NCBI GenBank assembly: GCA_029817715.1
Contig: JARUPY010000539.1
Location: 4,315,501 to 4,379,500 of the forward strand
DNA from: Melastoma dodecandrum
Lineage: Eukaryota > Streptophyta > Magnoliopsida > Myrtales > Melastomataceae
Direction of reading: 5' to 3'
DNA length: 64,000 nt
A program made the position numbers and the translations under genes. Below the pieces are notes generated by a model. It did no database searches. It was not told the DNA's origin and saw nothing but the letters and a program-made list of their open reading frames with translations. Position 1 is the first letter of the stretch. Every line of letters starts with the position of its first letter. This document shows positions 11,806 through 23,789 of the stretch, one piece after another.

Positions 11806-13713
11806 TCAGATAAAGTTCCTGATGTCCAAGGACTTCACTTCAACCATCTCCTCATCCTTGAATTCCTCCCTGGAACAAATAAACGGATCATGATCATGGC
11901 ATCCTGATAAATTAGAGAACAGGGGCAACAAAGAAGTGAGGGGATACTATACCTTTTCTTCTGTGTCTCCATTGCCTCAAGAGCGTCCTTCTTCAGTTCC
12001 TCCAACTGGGCTTTGGCAATTTTCAATTCCAAGTCCTCCTCGTACTTTGGAAGATCTTCACGTCGGATTCCCAGTCTGTATGATATCAAACGAGAATTAA
12101 CAGGGGGTAATATACAACATTCAGATATACGGTCTCTAGTTTGTACATTGGAAGTCAATTTCTGCTACTTTGCATAGTGCCACAAAATGAATCAAACCAG
12201 GGAGAAATCAAAAGCAATCCTATTCTTTGTTGAATCTCCTATTTTCAGATTTTAAAGCCAACTAGGAACTCCCAATCACGTGCGCCACAAGAAATAGCAC
12301 TTACTTCTTGTTAACCTTATCAAATTCAGCCATGAGAAGGGCCATTCCTTTCTTATCATTCCTCAAGAGTGGCTTCTTGGTTTCTTTCTCTACCTTCTCC
12401 AGTGCCTCCATCATCAAGGCCTCAGCACCAAGTTCATCAGTTAGACCTCTCCTGCAATAAGTGATGGATTCCATAGCCATGATATCAGAGCAACAACATC
12501 TTTCAGACAAGGCTCATTTATCTCCATAATAAAACTGCAAAGGTAAATATTTTGTCACTGGACTAAAGAAATGAACGAGCCAAGCATACTTGATCCTAAT
12601 TTCCTTCAAAGCCAGGAGGTATGAGCGGGCATCTTGAATGTCCTGGGTACGGGTTTCAATTGTGTACTTGATCCTTTGGGATTCTGAGAACAAATCTGCC
12701 CTGTTAGGAAGGAAAAGCTCAAATAGTTAGGCTGTGATTGAAAAGATATCGCAGGGAAGACCGAATGCTAAGGTGTCAATCACTCGTAAGTACAAGAAAG
12801 ATAATAACACGTAGAATGATTACTTCTCTCTTATTGTCTTCATGACCTTCGCATATTGGTTTACAGCAGCTGGATCGTCAGGGTCAATGGTGATCTTCTC
12901 CTTCCTCAGAATCCCAACGGCAGTCTCATATTTCTTCTTGACCTCCAGGAATATATTCTTAAGCATCTCTTTAAATAAAAAATACGAAGCAATCAGCAAA
13001 AAACACCAGCTCATCCTTCCCCATCAAGCGAGACAATGGAATACAATATGACTCACCATCACCCTTAAGCACAGGACGAGGGGCTTCCTTTGCAAAGAAA
13101 CGGACAGGCATCACATGCTTGGAATGTAAGATCGCTCGGCTACCAACCTGTGAAATAAAAACCAAACCACTAATATTAATCGCAAAGTAAAGTTGTACCA
13201 AAAAGGCCTCAGAAGCTCCAAAACTCATATGTGCAGAATTTGCTAAAACTAAGGAGCTAAAAAAGGATTAATCATGGTAAATGGAGCTAACTAAATCAAT
13301 TCGGAGGAAAAGTAACACTTTTCAAGCACAATCAACATCCAATCGATCACCTCAACTTCAGGAAAGAAGGAACAAACAACACAAGTCCCCCAGTAATCTC
13401 AATCATAAAATCCTTGCCCGATCGATTCGAAAAATTCAGCAGGAAAGGGTTATTATTGCCTAAAACCATTCCGCCAATTCATTATTGCCAAACCGACAGC
13501 AACGACGGAGACCTAAACCACCACTCGTTCCGACCGATTCCACTCCGACCAACCATTCGGCTTAGCTGATCGGAAGGAAAATCAAGCGGAGAAACAACAA
13601 CAGAAGACACCCGATTCCAGATCTGGAAAAACAGCAGGAAGGAGGGGGGGAGAGGGACCGGCACAGCGATCCACCTGCTTGGACTTGGAGAGGATGCGAG
13701 AAGCGAGGGCCAT
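11806..13713 (-). CDS. MGP1: Mitochondrial ATP synthase 24 kDa subunit (FAd type)
   Basis: Seven exons on the minus strand: 13675-13713, 13057-13147, 12824-12968, 12590-12700, 12305-12451, 11953-12075, 11806-11869. They encode 239 residues and all phases close. The protein matches the plant-specific F1Fo ATP synthase subunit known in Arabidopsis as MGP1 (male gametophyte defective 1), by memory of its sequence: an N-terminal presequence (MALASRILSKSKQ, then PVRFFAKEAPRP), the conserved KITIDPDDPAAV, the RGLTDELGAEALMMEALEK block, and the C-terminus EVKSLDIRNFI. The subunit sits in the matrix/inner-membrane ATP synthase and is needed for pollen function. Upstream is a short GC-rich 5' region with an 18-G run at 13813-13830. 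The gene is convergent with NAT10. Confidence 0.95.
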
Positions 13714-13912
13714 TGCGGGCGGTTCGCCCGATCGCCGGCGACGATGAAGAAGGCGGAGCTGCTGTTAGGGTGACGGTGGTGGGAGATCGTTTAGGGTTTC
13801 GGCAGCGAAACCGGGGGGGGGGGGGGGGGGTCCGCTGACTTACTGACTGGCATTAGTGTACAAATCAATTAACCCTTTATTCGTTTATTATTTACCTTTA
13901 ATCGTCTTAACT
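13714..13912. repeat. 5' flank with an 18-base poly-G run
   Basis: Upstream region of the ATP synthase subunit gene. Bases 13813-13830 are an uninterrupted run of G (poly-C on the coding strand), which is prone to slippage and to length error in assemblies. Homology to the duplicated module begins just after this region. Confidence 0.6.
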
Positions 13913-14059
13913 AAGGCCGTGATTAAAAAAAGACATAAAAATAAAAGTATATAATTATGAAAAAGAGAGAAAAAAAAATGGGTGAATTATTATGTAGTAC
14001 GGATTAATAGTAAATCAGCCGACTTACGTCATAAAATCATCACCCGAATAAACCCGTTC

Positions 14060-14475
14060 AATCACTGAAGGGCGTTAACTCTCGTGCCGGACTCGGCAAT
14101 CTTCGAGTCCTGACATGGGCCCCGTTATCATCCGGAGCATGTTCCTACACAGCGGGGGACCAGTGGTCAGGTAAAAGTGCATTCGTTAGCCCGGCGGCAT
14201 CCCACGGCATAGTAAAACCAAGAACCGCGAATGGATGGCATGTGCATCGCCACATGCGCTTGATGACATGGGATGGCCCATTCGTACCCCACAACAGAGT
14301 CGAAGACTGGTTGGTGTTGGCCATAAGCTACTCCGCTATGGATTCACTCCCTCGGTGTCCCGTCGTGGAAGCGCTCAATTGTTGCAAACGTCCAAGGACC
14401 CCTCAATACAGCAATCACGATCCGCTTTCGCGGCATCTTTGGACTACTCTTGTGATTCGTTGGTCGACATGTAAA
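14060..14475 (-). pseudogene. Degenerate DUF26 (ginkbilobin-like) copy
   Basis: No usable open frame. The plus strand carries landmarks that read backward from the intact gene at 21478-21915: 'ggactcggcaatcttcgag', 'ggcatagtaaaacc', 'cgcgaatggatggc' and 'gcccattcgtac', in the same order and spacing class. It is closest to the degenerate copy at 20815-21120, sharing 'gaatcgaagac/gagtcgaagac', 'ttggtgttggccataag' and 'caatacagcaatc'. It is therefore an old minus-strand DUF26 relic. Confidence 0.65.
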
Positions 14476-14958
14476 GAGAATTGTACAATTACACGGTTTG
14501 TTTTAAAACGAATTTGTGAGTACAGTTTCGGTTTCGAAAACTCCACTAATATCGTCCCTAAGTAGCGGTTTGATGCCTAAGACTTTCATTTTATAGAGAA
14601 GTTTTAGTTTGAAACCGCGACTTAGTACACTTATTGAAAAATTAAAGTGAGGGATGTGCCTCTGGTGTCCTATAAAAGCAATGATTTTAAACCCCAACTT
14701 TGGTCAGATACAATAATACCACGTTCACTTTAGTTGTTCACTAAAGTACTTAAGTCACTGTTTCAAACTACGACTTTAACAGATTGTCCAAAAAACTGTG
14801 ACTTCTTTATAAAGTGAATGTCGTAAAATCACATTCCATTTGTAAATACAGAACTAGAATTACGGGTATTTGGTTTCTGTAAGGAGATGGTAGTAGGCAG
14901 CCCCATAAACGTTTTTTTCCGTGGCTCGGCCTTTGAACTCAATACCATACAAACTCCT

Positions 14959-15400
14959 TTAATAATGGAAAGTATAATTCTCGTATTGGACCCGGCAATC
15001 TTCGAGCTGAATCTGAGCCCCGATATTGTGTGAGCATGCGATAAACAGATCGTCCAGTGCATGTTGTAGGCAGCCGGCGCAATCGTCGGGCGAAAGCACC
15101 TCCTTGCACGAACTACATCCATAGACACGGCTCTCCGAGTTCGGGTACTCACATCTCATGGCATAGTAAAACTGATGATCACGAATAGATGGCGTATATC
15201 GTGGCATGAGTTTGACGATATGGTTGACGGCACATTCGTACACGTTATCGGGATCGAGAATCGATGGGTGTTGGGGATACAGTTCTCCGTTACAGACTAC
15301 CTTCTTCAGCCTCCCAGCGAAAAGAGCTCGGACTGACGAAAACAACGACTCTCCTCCACTTTGGTATCATCTCGGAACTACTCTTCACAGCTCCGACCAT
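14959..15400 (-). pseudogene. Ginkbilobin-like DUF26 gene with ruined signal peptide
   Basis: The minus strand encodes one DUF26/Gnk2 domain with the hallmark CKEVLSPDDCAGC (C-x8-C-x2-C), preceded by VCNGELYPQ and the PRYTPSIRDHQFYYAMRC block, ending YENYTFHY with TAA at 14959-14961. Compared with the intact paralogue at 21478-21915, the DNA that should encode the signal peptide lacks roughly 25-30 bases. The ATG-containing start (frame MIPKWRRVVVF) is therefore no longer in frame with the domain. A secreted product from the normal start is not possible. The domain itself has no internal stop. It is either a recently disabled duplicate or a gene relying on an unusual start. Confidence 0.75.
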
Positions 15401-16249
15401 CCACACATCAACGTCCTTCTATATCAACAGGAAAAGAGAAAAAGTGGGATTAAAATATGCTCCCGGTCGAACCAACGTTGTATGCGCGACAAGATCCGTT
15501 CGAGGCACAAAACATGGACTGTTTTCGTTCCGTTCGAATAAGAAGGCCAAACAAACATAATTTCCGATCACGTTTCTCTTCACGTTCTCTCAATTTGTTT
15601 CATTCATAGTTTGTAAGTCGGATGAAACAATGGTTGCTTATCGAAGAAATCGACCCAAAAAAATTCAAATAGATTTAAAAAAAAAAGGAAAGAAACTGAC
15701 GCACTAAAACTCACGTACAAATTAACTAGGCTAAACCTTATGTAGAGCTGCTTCTCCTACGAGAGATTAATATTTGGTGAAGTTCAAGTGTTTATGCTGC
15801 AAACTATCTTCTTCTTCAACTTTTTTCTGATGATTACATGCTCCTCTGTAGGGAGGAGTAGAAATCCAAATGAGAATAGAAACTGCTACCTTAAGACAAA
15901 TTTAATAATCTACTTAATTGCTCTCTTAATACCCCACTTAATGATATTTCTATTACTAACTTTAATACCGCATTTACTTAATCATAAATTACCTTCAACA
16001 AAGCAACTCCTATATAAAGGGTTTTTCCTTCTTTTATATTGATTCTCATCTTCTTCCCTTAGTTTATTGTTCCTAAAACACGATGCAAGTTTATTATTAT
16101 TATTATTTTTCGGCTTCATTGTAGTGCGCGATGTCTCAATCTTCATTGGGTAATTAATTGACATGTACATAATTCTTTACCATCGGCATAACCCTTTTTT
16201 GAGACACATCAACTGGTTTGATAATGGCACTCTTTTCGGCACGGCAACA

Positions 16250-17830
16250 ATACTTGTGCAACAACACTCGTGGATCATCCACATCTTTCACAATAATCTA
16301 AAGGAATATGGACATCAACAAGGATGACTATATTCATTGTGCAACTAGTATGCAAATGAAACAACAAGCTCTATCCAACCATTCTCTCATTCCTTCTACT
16401 CACGTTATGAAGCCTTTTCGGGACTTCTCCAAAATTGACGTATTCGATGGTAGTAATGACAAGAGTGATATTCGTCTATCGTAGACATCCATGGAGTGAC
16501 ATTTGCTTTTGCTGTTCCAAAGCCACATAATACGACAGATTCAAAACTATTGACAGCATGGACTCAAGTTAATAATGTTTGTCATCATATTGTAATCTAT
16601 TAATACCTGCTATCAAATGAATTCTTCGATATCTGCACGGGTTACAAGAAAGTCTGTGTAATATGGGAGTCAATTCTCAAATAAAATGTCGCAGATGTAA
16701 GCCAAAAGAATTTCCTAATATGGAAACACTTTAAGAGGAAGATGTCAAATGACAAGGATAATCGATCACAAATCAACATATATCATAGGCCAAAGGAATT
16801 CAAAACAAAAAAAATATCATCCGTTTATAAGTATTTTTGTTTCAAGATTAATTATTAGAACTGCCAGTATCATGGAATGACTACAAGAATCAATTAAAAT
16901 ACAAGCAGAAACAAATGTCTCACTTGAATCTGAATATTTATATAATCATAAAAGAGATTAATATGAAGGAATTGCATGTTGGGAGATTAAAACACTTATC
17001 TTCAAAAAGCAAATCTTAATCAAGAAAAGAAAGGGGAAGCTGCAAAAAGGTATGTAAAAGCCTGACTACAAGCTTAGGCTTGAAATCCCACCTATAAAAA
17101 AAATGAAGCATGCATTGTTTGTGGCAAACCAGGGCATCATGCTCCTCAATGCAAAAAGAGGATGACAAGTGGTAACCCTGCTAAGTCAAGGGCTAAATTG
17201 GCCGAGACAAATGACATCATTGGTATAATCATTTCACATGCTTACCTGGTTGTTAGTATAAATGAATGAATAATATACTCTGGTGATATAAGGCACATTT
17301 ATACAAACAGAAATGTTTTTACCTCCTACTCATCGATGGGGAATGATGAAGAGAGTGTTTATCTCGGTGACTCTAAAACCACTAAGGCTTTCAAACACGG
17401 AAAATTCCTTCTAAAGCTTACATTTGGCAAGAGTCTATCATTGAGTAAGACTTTGCATGTTTTTGATATGAGAGCAAGTTTGATTAGTGTTACTACTGGG
17501 AAAGGTTATGATTAAGGTGTCATTTGAATCTGATAAGGTCGTCAAGGCTAAGAATAATGTATTCATACACAAGGGTTATTGTAGTCAATGACTAATTATC
17601 CTCCTCATTGTTAATGTCCTGAATAAAAAGGCAAGTACTTCTTCTGCATGCTTGATTGGCTTCGGTGAGTTATGGTATGCTAGATTCATACATGCAAATT
17701 CTAGTTACTTGTTAAAATTGAATTCAATAGGTCTCGTAAAGAATATCAGCAACACAACCTTCAACAAGTGTAAAATATGCTATGAAACTAAGTTAACAGG
17801 GAAAAGTCTTTTTTCTGTTAAAGAAGAATC
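16250..17830 (+). pseudogene. Ty1/copia gag-protease-preintegrase remnant
   Basis: Broken frames on the plus strand follow copia order. Gag-like text lies near 16400-16480 (MKPFRDFSKIDVFDG). A CCHC zinc knuckle CIVCGKPGHHAPQCKKR is at about 17110-17165. A protease-proximal region at about 17320-17480 includes YLGDSKTTKAFKHGKF. A pre-integrase zinc-finger segment at about 17660-17830 has LWYARFIHAN and KCKICYETKLTGKS. Multiple stops and frame changes interrupt it and no LTR pair is found. A shorter diverged copy lies in module B at 22640-23260. Confidence 0.75.
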
Positions 17831-17869
17831 TTCAACAACATCCTGTGCCCAGACTTGGACAAGCTTCAT

Positions 17870-18160
17870 GTTTGGCCTGAGCCTCGGTATCATCCCAGAG
17901 CATGTTTTATGCGGCCGGAGCTCCGTCAGACAAAAGCGCTTTCCTGCACGAACCATGATCATGGATTTAGGCATCCATCGGGCAGCATCTCGCGACAGAG
18001 TAAAATTGATAACCATGAATGGACAGATGTGTGTCGTGACATGTGCTTGACCAATGGTTGATGGGGTGCATTCATAACGAACCCTCAACAGGATCAGAGA
18101 CCGATTGGCGTTGGTCGTTAAGCTACTCACTCCGTCAAAGACTCGCTTCCTCATCATCTT
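17870..18160 (-). pseudogene. Degenerate DUF26 fragment
   Basis: Starts abruptly after the copia fragment. Landmarks matching the reverse of the DUF26 gene include 'cctgcacgaac', 'agtaaaattgataaccatgaatgga', 'cgtgacatgtgcttga' and 'gaccgattggcgttgg'. No open frame survives. Confidence 0.6.
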
Positions 18161-18164
18161 GTCT

Positions 18165-20560
18165 TCATGACAATTCGCTTCTTCTCTTCCTAATCTTGGC
18201 CCTTAATCCATCCCTAATCCTCGGTATTATCGAGTTATTAGGCCTTAGTCGCTGTCCCTCCATGAATCCAACATCGTAGTTGTTGATATGGTTTTGATGA
18301 TGTGTCATACAGCAGGTTAACCTGCTATGACTTTACAGAAGCTGTAACTTCCTATAACGATGATATGCTTCATAATAAAGGAAAAGTATCACGAAAATAT
18401 TTTCTTCATCTTCAAATGATCATTTCAAATCAAATGATGTAATTAGAAAATATTTCCATAATTAGATATTTTAATAATTAATTAATTGTTAATTAATTGT
18501 TAGTTATCTTAATTAGTTTATTAATTCAAAATAAGAATATTCAAAGGAATATTATTTGAATTAATATTAAAATGATTATCTGGAAAGATAATTCATTAAA
18601 AGTGGAAAATAATATAATTCTCCTATTTACGATAATTATATTGTTAAAGTTGAGAATTTCTTATTGACCTTCTATAATGAGATTACGTGAATAAGAAACA
18701 TCCAACAAATATTCAAATAACATGAATTTCGTTCAGATACAATGATTAGCCAATCTGGAACGAATTAATTAATTTTGGGAATAAATCGTTGATTATTTCT
18801 TTGTATAGAAAGTTAAGACACTATTCTAATCGAACTTTCTATAGTGTTATATCTGGGAATTAAAACGTCCAATTAATATAAAATTAATTTTGGAGAGTGC
18901 GCAACGGATAAATACACGTGTCCATGATCAGATTTCTAAGGTTGGAAATAAAATATTTTTTCTTTCCAACTATAGAAGGTTGCTGATCGAATCTGGCTCC
19001 AACCTTCTCTAAGCCGATATCTTGTGATTGAATAATTCGATTGATGCAAAATCAATCAGAGATTGTTCTCAAACATTTTATACACTATGTGAATGAATCT
19101 GGTCGTAGTTTATTTTTAGAAAAATAAATTTCCTTAATAATAGAATGTTTGAACCACTATATAAAAGAGAAAACTCTAAAATAATCATCTCGTGATTTTG
19201 AGCGTGGTAAGTCTTGGCATTTCAACAACGCTATTGTGCTTTAACGTGTGTGTGAGTGTGCAGGACGGTTTCTCCAGGCGAATGTTCTCGCAGGAGGTGA
19301 CTACAGCAGGTTGAACGGGTTGAAGTTGCTCCGGAGACGCTGATGGTTACGGATCCGAGCGACTCGACTGGAACACTGTCCGTAACGTCGGATTGCATGC
19401 AACAGGGCCTAGGGAGAAGGGTCGCTCGTTGGCGGGTCGGCGTACAGAGTTAGTCGAAGAGAAGCAGTCCGTAGTAAGCGTAGCCTTCTATAGTTGGTTA
19501 TTTTGTTGTTTGTGTGCCTGTAGCAGGTGTGCATTGGTGAAGCTACTCTGTAGGCATCGGTGGTTAAAGATCTGAAGGACTTGGCCGGGGAAGCTATCCG
19601 TAATGCCGGGTGGGCGTACAACAGGTTCAAAAGAAGGTTCTGTAGCAAGCGTAAGCGGTGAGAGACTGCAGCCTCCTGTAAACGGTTATCTTTATTTATT
19701 TTGCAGGTTAAATAAAAAACACAAAAAGAGAAGCACATCAAAGGCGTCCGAACACGTGGAGAAAGCGTCATCGAATCTGTCCGCAGATCCACAGAAGGGA
19801 CAGTCCGTTACTGCATCACAGAAGGCTGAAGCTTCCAATCAGGGTTCTGTGATCACCATGTCTGGTTGATTTATTTGTGATTCGACCTAAACTCATTTCA
19901 AACTCAGCAAAATAGTGTCTTGTATTGGTTAAGCTAGTCTTACCGTCCCGTGGTTAAAGAAACTGTTTTTCTTTCACCACAGAAGGTTCAACCTTATACA
20001 ACTGTAATCACTACTTACAAGCATTAGTGAAAGCGACCGAAAGTGGACGTAGGTGTATTCACCGAACCACTATAAAGCATTGTGTTGTGCTTTGTCTTTA
20101 AGTTTCTGTGAATCACAGAAGCTAAGCCTTCCGCTGTGAGAGTTCTGTGAATTTGTCGCGAAAATTCTATTCGAACGAAAAGACTAATTCAACCCCTCTT
20201 AGTCACAGGCCAACAGTAGTTGTGTATGATGAAGGCGATGATGGTCTTCACCTGCCTAAGGGCAACTTCTTTCCCAATGCAAGTTCTTGGCCTCGTGTTG
20301 AATGCCCCGGTTCGGTCATCCATCTCTCAGGCTTTACCTCCAGGCTGTCCTCCCCCCATGTTGACTTCATCCTCCCCATCGCTTACACCGGCACGAGCAC
20401 CTTCATTCCATGTCCGATACCGTGTCCACTTGGGAGGGTTAAGGGTTTTACAGTGTGCTTGTGCCGGAACGAGTCCGGCGGGTATAGTCTCAGGGATTCG
20501 CATAACGCCCCGTGCAGGTATACCATCTTGGGGATTGCCTTCTTTGGGAGCGGTATGTAC
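18165..20560 (-). pseudogene. Truncated CYP96A copy interrupted by a solo LTR
   Basis: Bases 18165-18280 and 20216-20560 together match the 3' end of the intact CYP96A gene (24440-24920) at high identity, covering roughly its last 150 codons. The two parts join cleanly if the LTR at 18281-20215 and one GTAGT copy are removed. Sequence after about 20560 no longer matches the P450, so the copy lacks the I-helix and everything N-terminal. The heme-binding region is also altered: the codons for FLAF/NAGPRTC are partly missing near 20290-20320. It cannot make an enzyme. Confidence 0.82.
18281..20215 (+). mobile_element. Solo LTR, 1935 bp, with 5-bp target duplication GTAGT
   Basis: Begins TGTTGATATGG and ends GGCCAACA, so the termini are the inverted pair TGTTG/CAACA. 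Directly outside are GTAGT at 18276-18280 and GTAGT at 20216-20220, a perfect 5-bp target-site duplication. A TATATAAA box lies at 19158-19165, about 0.9 kb into the LTR. The end of the element (AATTCAACCCCTCTTAGTCAC) resembles Ty1/copia LTR termini. There is no primer-binding site, polypurine tract or coding sequence, so this is a solo LTR left by recombination between two LTRs. Confidence 0.87.
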
Positions 20561-20814
20561 ATCGCAACGAACATTTTTGTGTAATAAACCTCCGAACTGA
20601 ATTCTTAGCAGGACCACGACCGTGATTTAAACAAAAAAACAGAAGACAATAACTAAACAAAGGTTAAAAAAGTATAAATTAAGAAAAACAAAAGAATTAT
20701 ATATATAGTACGGATTAATAAATATATCGAACTACGAAATCCTCACCATATTTTTATCCGCTGCACCCCATTTACGTCGTAAAATCATTACCCAACATTC
20801 AATCACTGAAGGCG

Positions 20815-21120
20815 TGACCCCCGTGCTGGACTCGGACAATCATCGAGCTCTGACATGCTCCCCCCCCCCCCCCTTTCATCCTTGAGCATGTTTTACACTG
20901 TGGGAGCAGTGGCGCATCGCAACATGCGCTCGGCTACAGGGGATGGCACATTCGCAACCGGCAACAGAATCGAAGACCGATCGGTGTTGGCCATAAGTTA
21001 CTCTGCCGAAGATTCGCTCCCTCAGCGTCCCGTGGTAAAAGAGCTCCGTCGTCGCAAGCAGCCAAGGACCACCACGTCAATACAGCAATCTAGATCCACT
21101 TTGGCGGCACCTTTGGACTA
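20815..21120 (-). pseudogene. Degenerate DUF26 copy
   Basis: Relic equivalent to 14060-14475. Shared text includes 'ggactcgg', 'gaatcgaagaccgatcgg', 'gtgttggccataag' and 'ggcacctttggacta'. The central part, including the region of the C-x8-C-x2-C motif, is deleted. There is no open frame. Confidence 0.62.
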
Positions 21121-21477
21121 ATCTCACATTTCATTGGTCGATACATTAATAATAGGCTAGATTTTTAACAGAAAAAAGTGGCATCTAGGGGCATGTTCCA
21201 TGTCAAATTGCTTTCGTTACGTTTTATTCTATCATGTTGCATATTGGAAGGTTACCACCGTATTCCATTTGTAAATACCAACGGAGATTCACCGGGTAAT
21301 TGGAAAATTTTGAAAACCCAAAGAGAGGAAAATTCATGGGGTCAGTGTTTTCTACTGAAACAGAAAATGAGTCATAGCGGAAGGAGATGGTTGCCTGTAA
21401 GGAGATGGTCGTACGTAGCCCCCATCAACGTTCTTTTCCGTGGCTCGGCCTTTGAACTCATTACCATACAAACTCCT

Positions 21478-21915
21478 TTAATCATTGAAGACATACTTCT
21501 CGTATCGAACCCGACAATCTTCGAGCTGAACCTGAGCCCCGGTACTGTGTGTGCACACGCTAAACAGATCATCCAGTGCATGTCGTAGGCAGCCGGCGCA
21601 ATCGTCTGGCGAGAGCGCATCCTTGCACGAACTACGTCCATAGACATGGCTCTCTGAGTTCCTGTCCTTACATCTCATGGCATAGTAAAACTGACGATCA
21701 CGAATGGACGGCGTATATCGTGGCATGAGTTTGACGACATGGTTGACGGCACATTCGTACAAATGTTCGGTCTCGCCAGACGCTTGGTGTCGGGGATACA
21801 GTTCTCCGTTACATACTCGTCCCTTCAGGCTCGCATCAAAACGAGCTCGAATGCTGCAAATGAAGAAGGACAGCGTCAGTACACAAACCACGACGCTCCT
21901 CCACTTTGGTGTCAT
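21478..21915 (-). CDS. Secreted single-DUF26 protein (ginkbilobin-2-like)
   Basis: Single-exon gene of 145 residues. I chose the ATG at 21913-21915 because it gives MTPKWRSVVV followed by a hydrophobic signal peptide (about residues 7-22); the frame remains open slightly upstream but without an ATG. The mature part is one DUF26/Gnk2 domain with C97-x8-C106-x2-C109 (CKDALSPDDCAGC) and further cysteines at about 35, 55, 82, 121 and 134, suitable for disulfides. Single-DUF26 proteins such as ginkbilobin are secreted, bind mannose and can be antifungal; that role is inferred for this one. A TATAAAAG box on the minus strand lies at about 21961-21970, some 46 bp upstream of the ATG. It is the only apparently functional DUF26 copy of at least six in this block. 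Confidence 0.85.
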   Translation of the reverse strand: MTPKWRSVVVCVLTLSFFICSIRARFDASLKGRVCNGELYPRHQASGETEHLYECAVNHVVKLMPRYTPSIRDRQFYYAMRCKDRNSESHVYGRSSCKDALSPDDCAGCLRHALDDLFSVCTHSTGAQVQLEDCRVRYEKYVFND

Positions 21916-21960
21916 CTCGGAACTACTCTTCAAGGTTCCCTCGGTCCACCCATCAACATC

Positions 21961-21970
21961 CTTTTATATC
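21961..21970 (-). promoter_or_regulatory. TATA box of the intact DUF26 gene
   Basis: The minus strand reads GATATAAAAG about 46-55 bp before the chosen ATG. The equivalent position of the disabled copy (near 15420) reads GATATAGAAG, a weaker version. Confidence 0.5.
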
Positions 21971-22639
21971 AATAGGAAAAGAGAAGGGGCGCGGTCGAAC
22001 ATACCACGACGAAGGAGCGGTTGATCCGTTCTAGGCACAAAACATGAATCCTTTTCGTTCCGTTCCAATAAGAAGTGACAAACAAATATAATTTTCGATC
22101 ACGTTTCACTTCACGTTGTCTCAATTTGTTTTTCCATAGTTTGTAAGTCGGATAAAACAATGGTTACTTATCGAAGAAATCGAACCCAATAAAATTCAAG
22201 TTCATTTTTATTAAAAAAAAAAGAAACTGACGCACTAAAAGTCACACGAGGTACAAACATTTTGTTTAAATAATCCCTTCATTTTAATAGATGTAAGAAA
22301 GTAGTTTCGTGAAAAGTAACACGTGTTGCAATTAAAAATAAAACACCATCGGATAATTTAGGGTCAGTTTATTACATGAAATCCAATGATTTTGTCAATA
22401 TGAAACATTGGGCCTGATTAACTTCATGACAATCGAACGGAGGATTGTATTGTTTTCTGTCAAAAGTGTCATTACGCGAGGAGGCTCATGTCCCTTTGAT
22501 GGACACACCACATAGGGGAGGGATCTCCCAACTCCCAAATAAAAAGGGCTTCTCCCGTCTTCTTCTTCTTCTTTTTTTTTTTTGCTAATTCTCACCTTCT
22601 TAGTTTTTTTTTTTTCATTTTTGGGCTTCGTTAGAGTCG

Positions 22640-23260
22640 GCGATTTCTCGATCTTCGTTGGTTAATTAATTGACATCAACCTAATTTTTCATTGTCGGCG
22701 TGATAATGACTCTCTTCTAGGAGATATTCTATCACAAATCAACGAATATCATGAGTTAGAAGAACTAAAGGCGAACAATATAAACCTTTCTTAATTATTT
22801 TTTTACAGGATTAATGATTAGAAAACTACTAGTATCATGGAATGAATGCAAGAATCGATTAAATTACAAGCATCGATAGTTGTATCTCGCCGATCTGATT
22901 ATTCATATCATCATAGAAGAGATTAATACGAAGAAATTGCATGTTGGAAGATTAAAACATCCCTCGTCCAAGGCAAATCTCAATAGAGAAAAGAGAGGAT
23001 AAGCTACAAAAAGGTATGCAAGGTCTGACTACAAGCTTAGAGCCCGGAATTCAACCTATAAGAAAAATTGAGCGTTCTTTCGTTTGTGGAAAACTGAAGC
23101 ATCAAGCCAAGGGCTATACTGGCCCAGACGAATGACATTATTCTTGCAATCATTTCTCAAGCTTATCTCGTTGCTAGTATGAATGAATGGATAATATACT
23201 CCATTGCTATAAGTCACATTTATGCTCCTTCTGGATGGTATCAAATGAGACTAAGTCATT
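22640..23260 (+). pseudogene. Second, shorter copy of the copia remnant
   Basis: Matches 16740-17300 in order: 'gattaatgattagaa...ctagtatcatggaatga', 'agagattaatacgaagaaattgcatgttgg', 'gcaaggtctgactacaagcttag' and 'catttatgctcc'. The zinc knuckle is destroyed by deletion (only 'gtttgtgg' then 'gcatcaagcc' remains). It duplicated together with the DUF26 module. Confidence 0.65.
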
Positions 23261-23789
23261 TGTTGATAAGTTCAAGCAGGAAAGATTAATTCAAGAAAAA
23301 GACTTAAAAAATATTTTGATTTTGATAAGAGTAAAAGCCGACTAGGTGTGGAGTGGTTGTTTTTGGCTCAACACTATACTAATGGTGCGTTTGGTTTCAG
23401 AAAAGGAAGGTGAAGTGGAATGTAATAGACGGTGGAATGAAATGGCATGCACATTCCTTAGTATAGAGAAAAAATTGATGGAATGGAATTTGCATTGAAA
23501 TGGAATTAAATCTGTTTTATTCCTGACAAAATTCCAAAAACCAAACACACCATGAACGTATGTTTGATTACGTGATAGTGGAATGGAGTTGATTGGAGTT
23601 ATAAGGGAATTGAGAGGAGTTTGTTAAATTTTGAATGAAAATATTTAAATTTTGTAAATCTGAAATTATATAGAAAAACCGAAAAAGTTAACCGCCTTCC
23701 TCGGATTTCATCCGTATCCCACGAACCAAACAGAGTGTTAATTGAAATTTTCCTTGGCTCGGACTTTGGAACCATCACCATATAAAGCC

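Larger units (their letters stand above)
13913..20620. repeat. Tandem module copy A (DUF26, copia fragment, CYP96A)
   Basis: First copy of a duplicated module. Order: degenerate DUF26 (14060-14475), DUF26 (14959-15410), its 5' flank, a copia gag/protease fragment (16250-17830), another degenerate DUF26 (17870-18160) and a truncated CYP96A (18165-20560, split by a solo LTR). Copy B at 20621-25979 repeats the same order. Flanking words such as 'ccgtgatt' and 'tagtacggattaata' near 13913-14010 recur near 20627-20730. The truncated CYP96A end coincides with the junction to copy B, as expected for unequal exchange. Confidence 0.72.

Noticed and set aside
20327..20617. 96-codon and other open frames over the CYP96A fragment
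   Set aside because: They are alternate-frame shadows of the truncated P450 copy. The P450 frame itself is broken.
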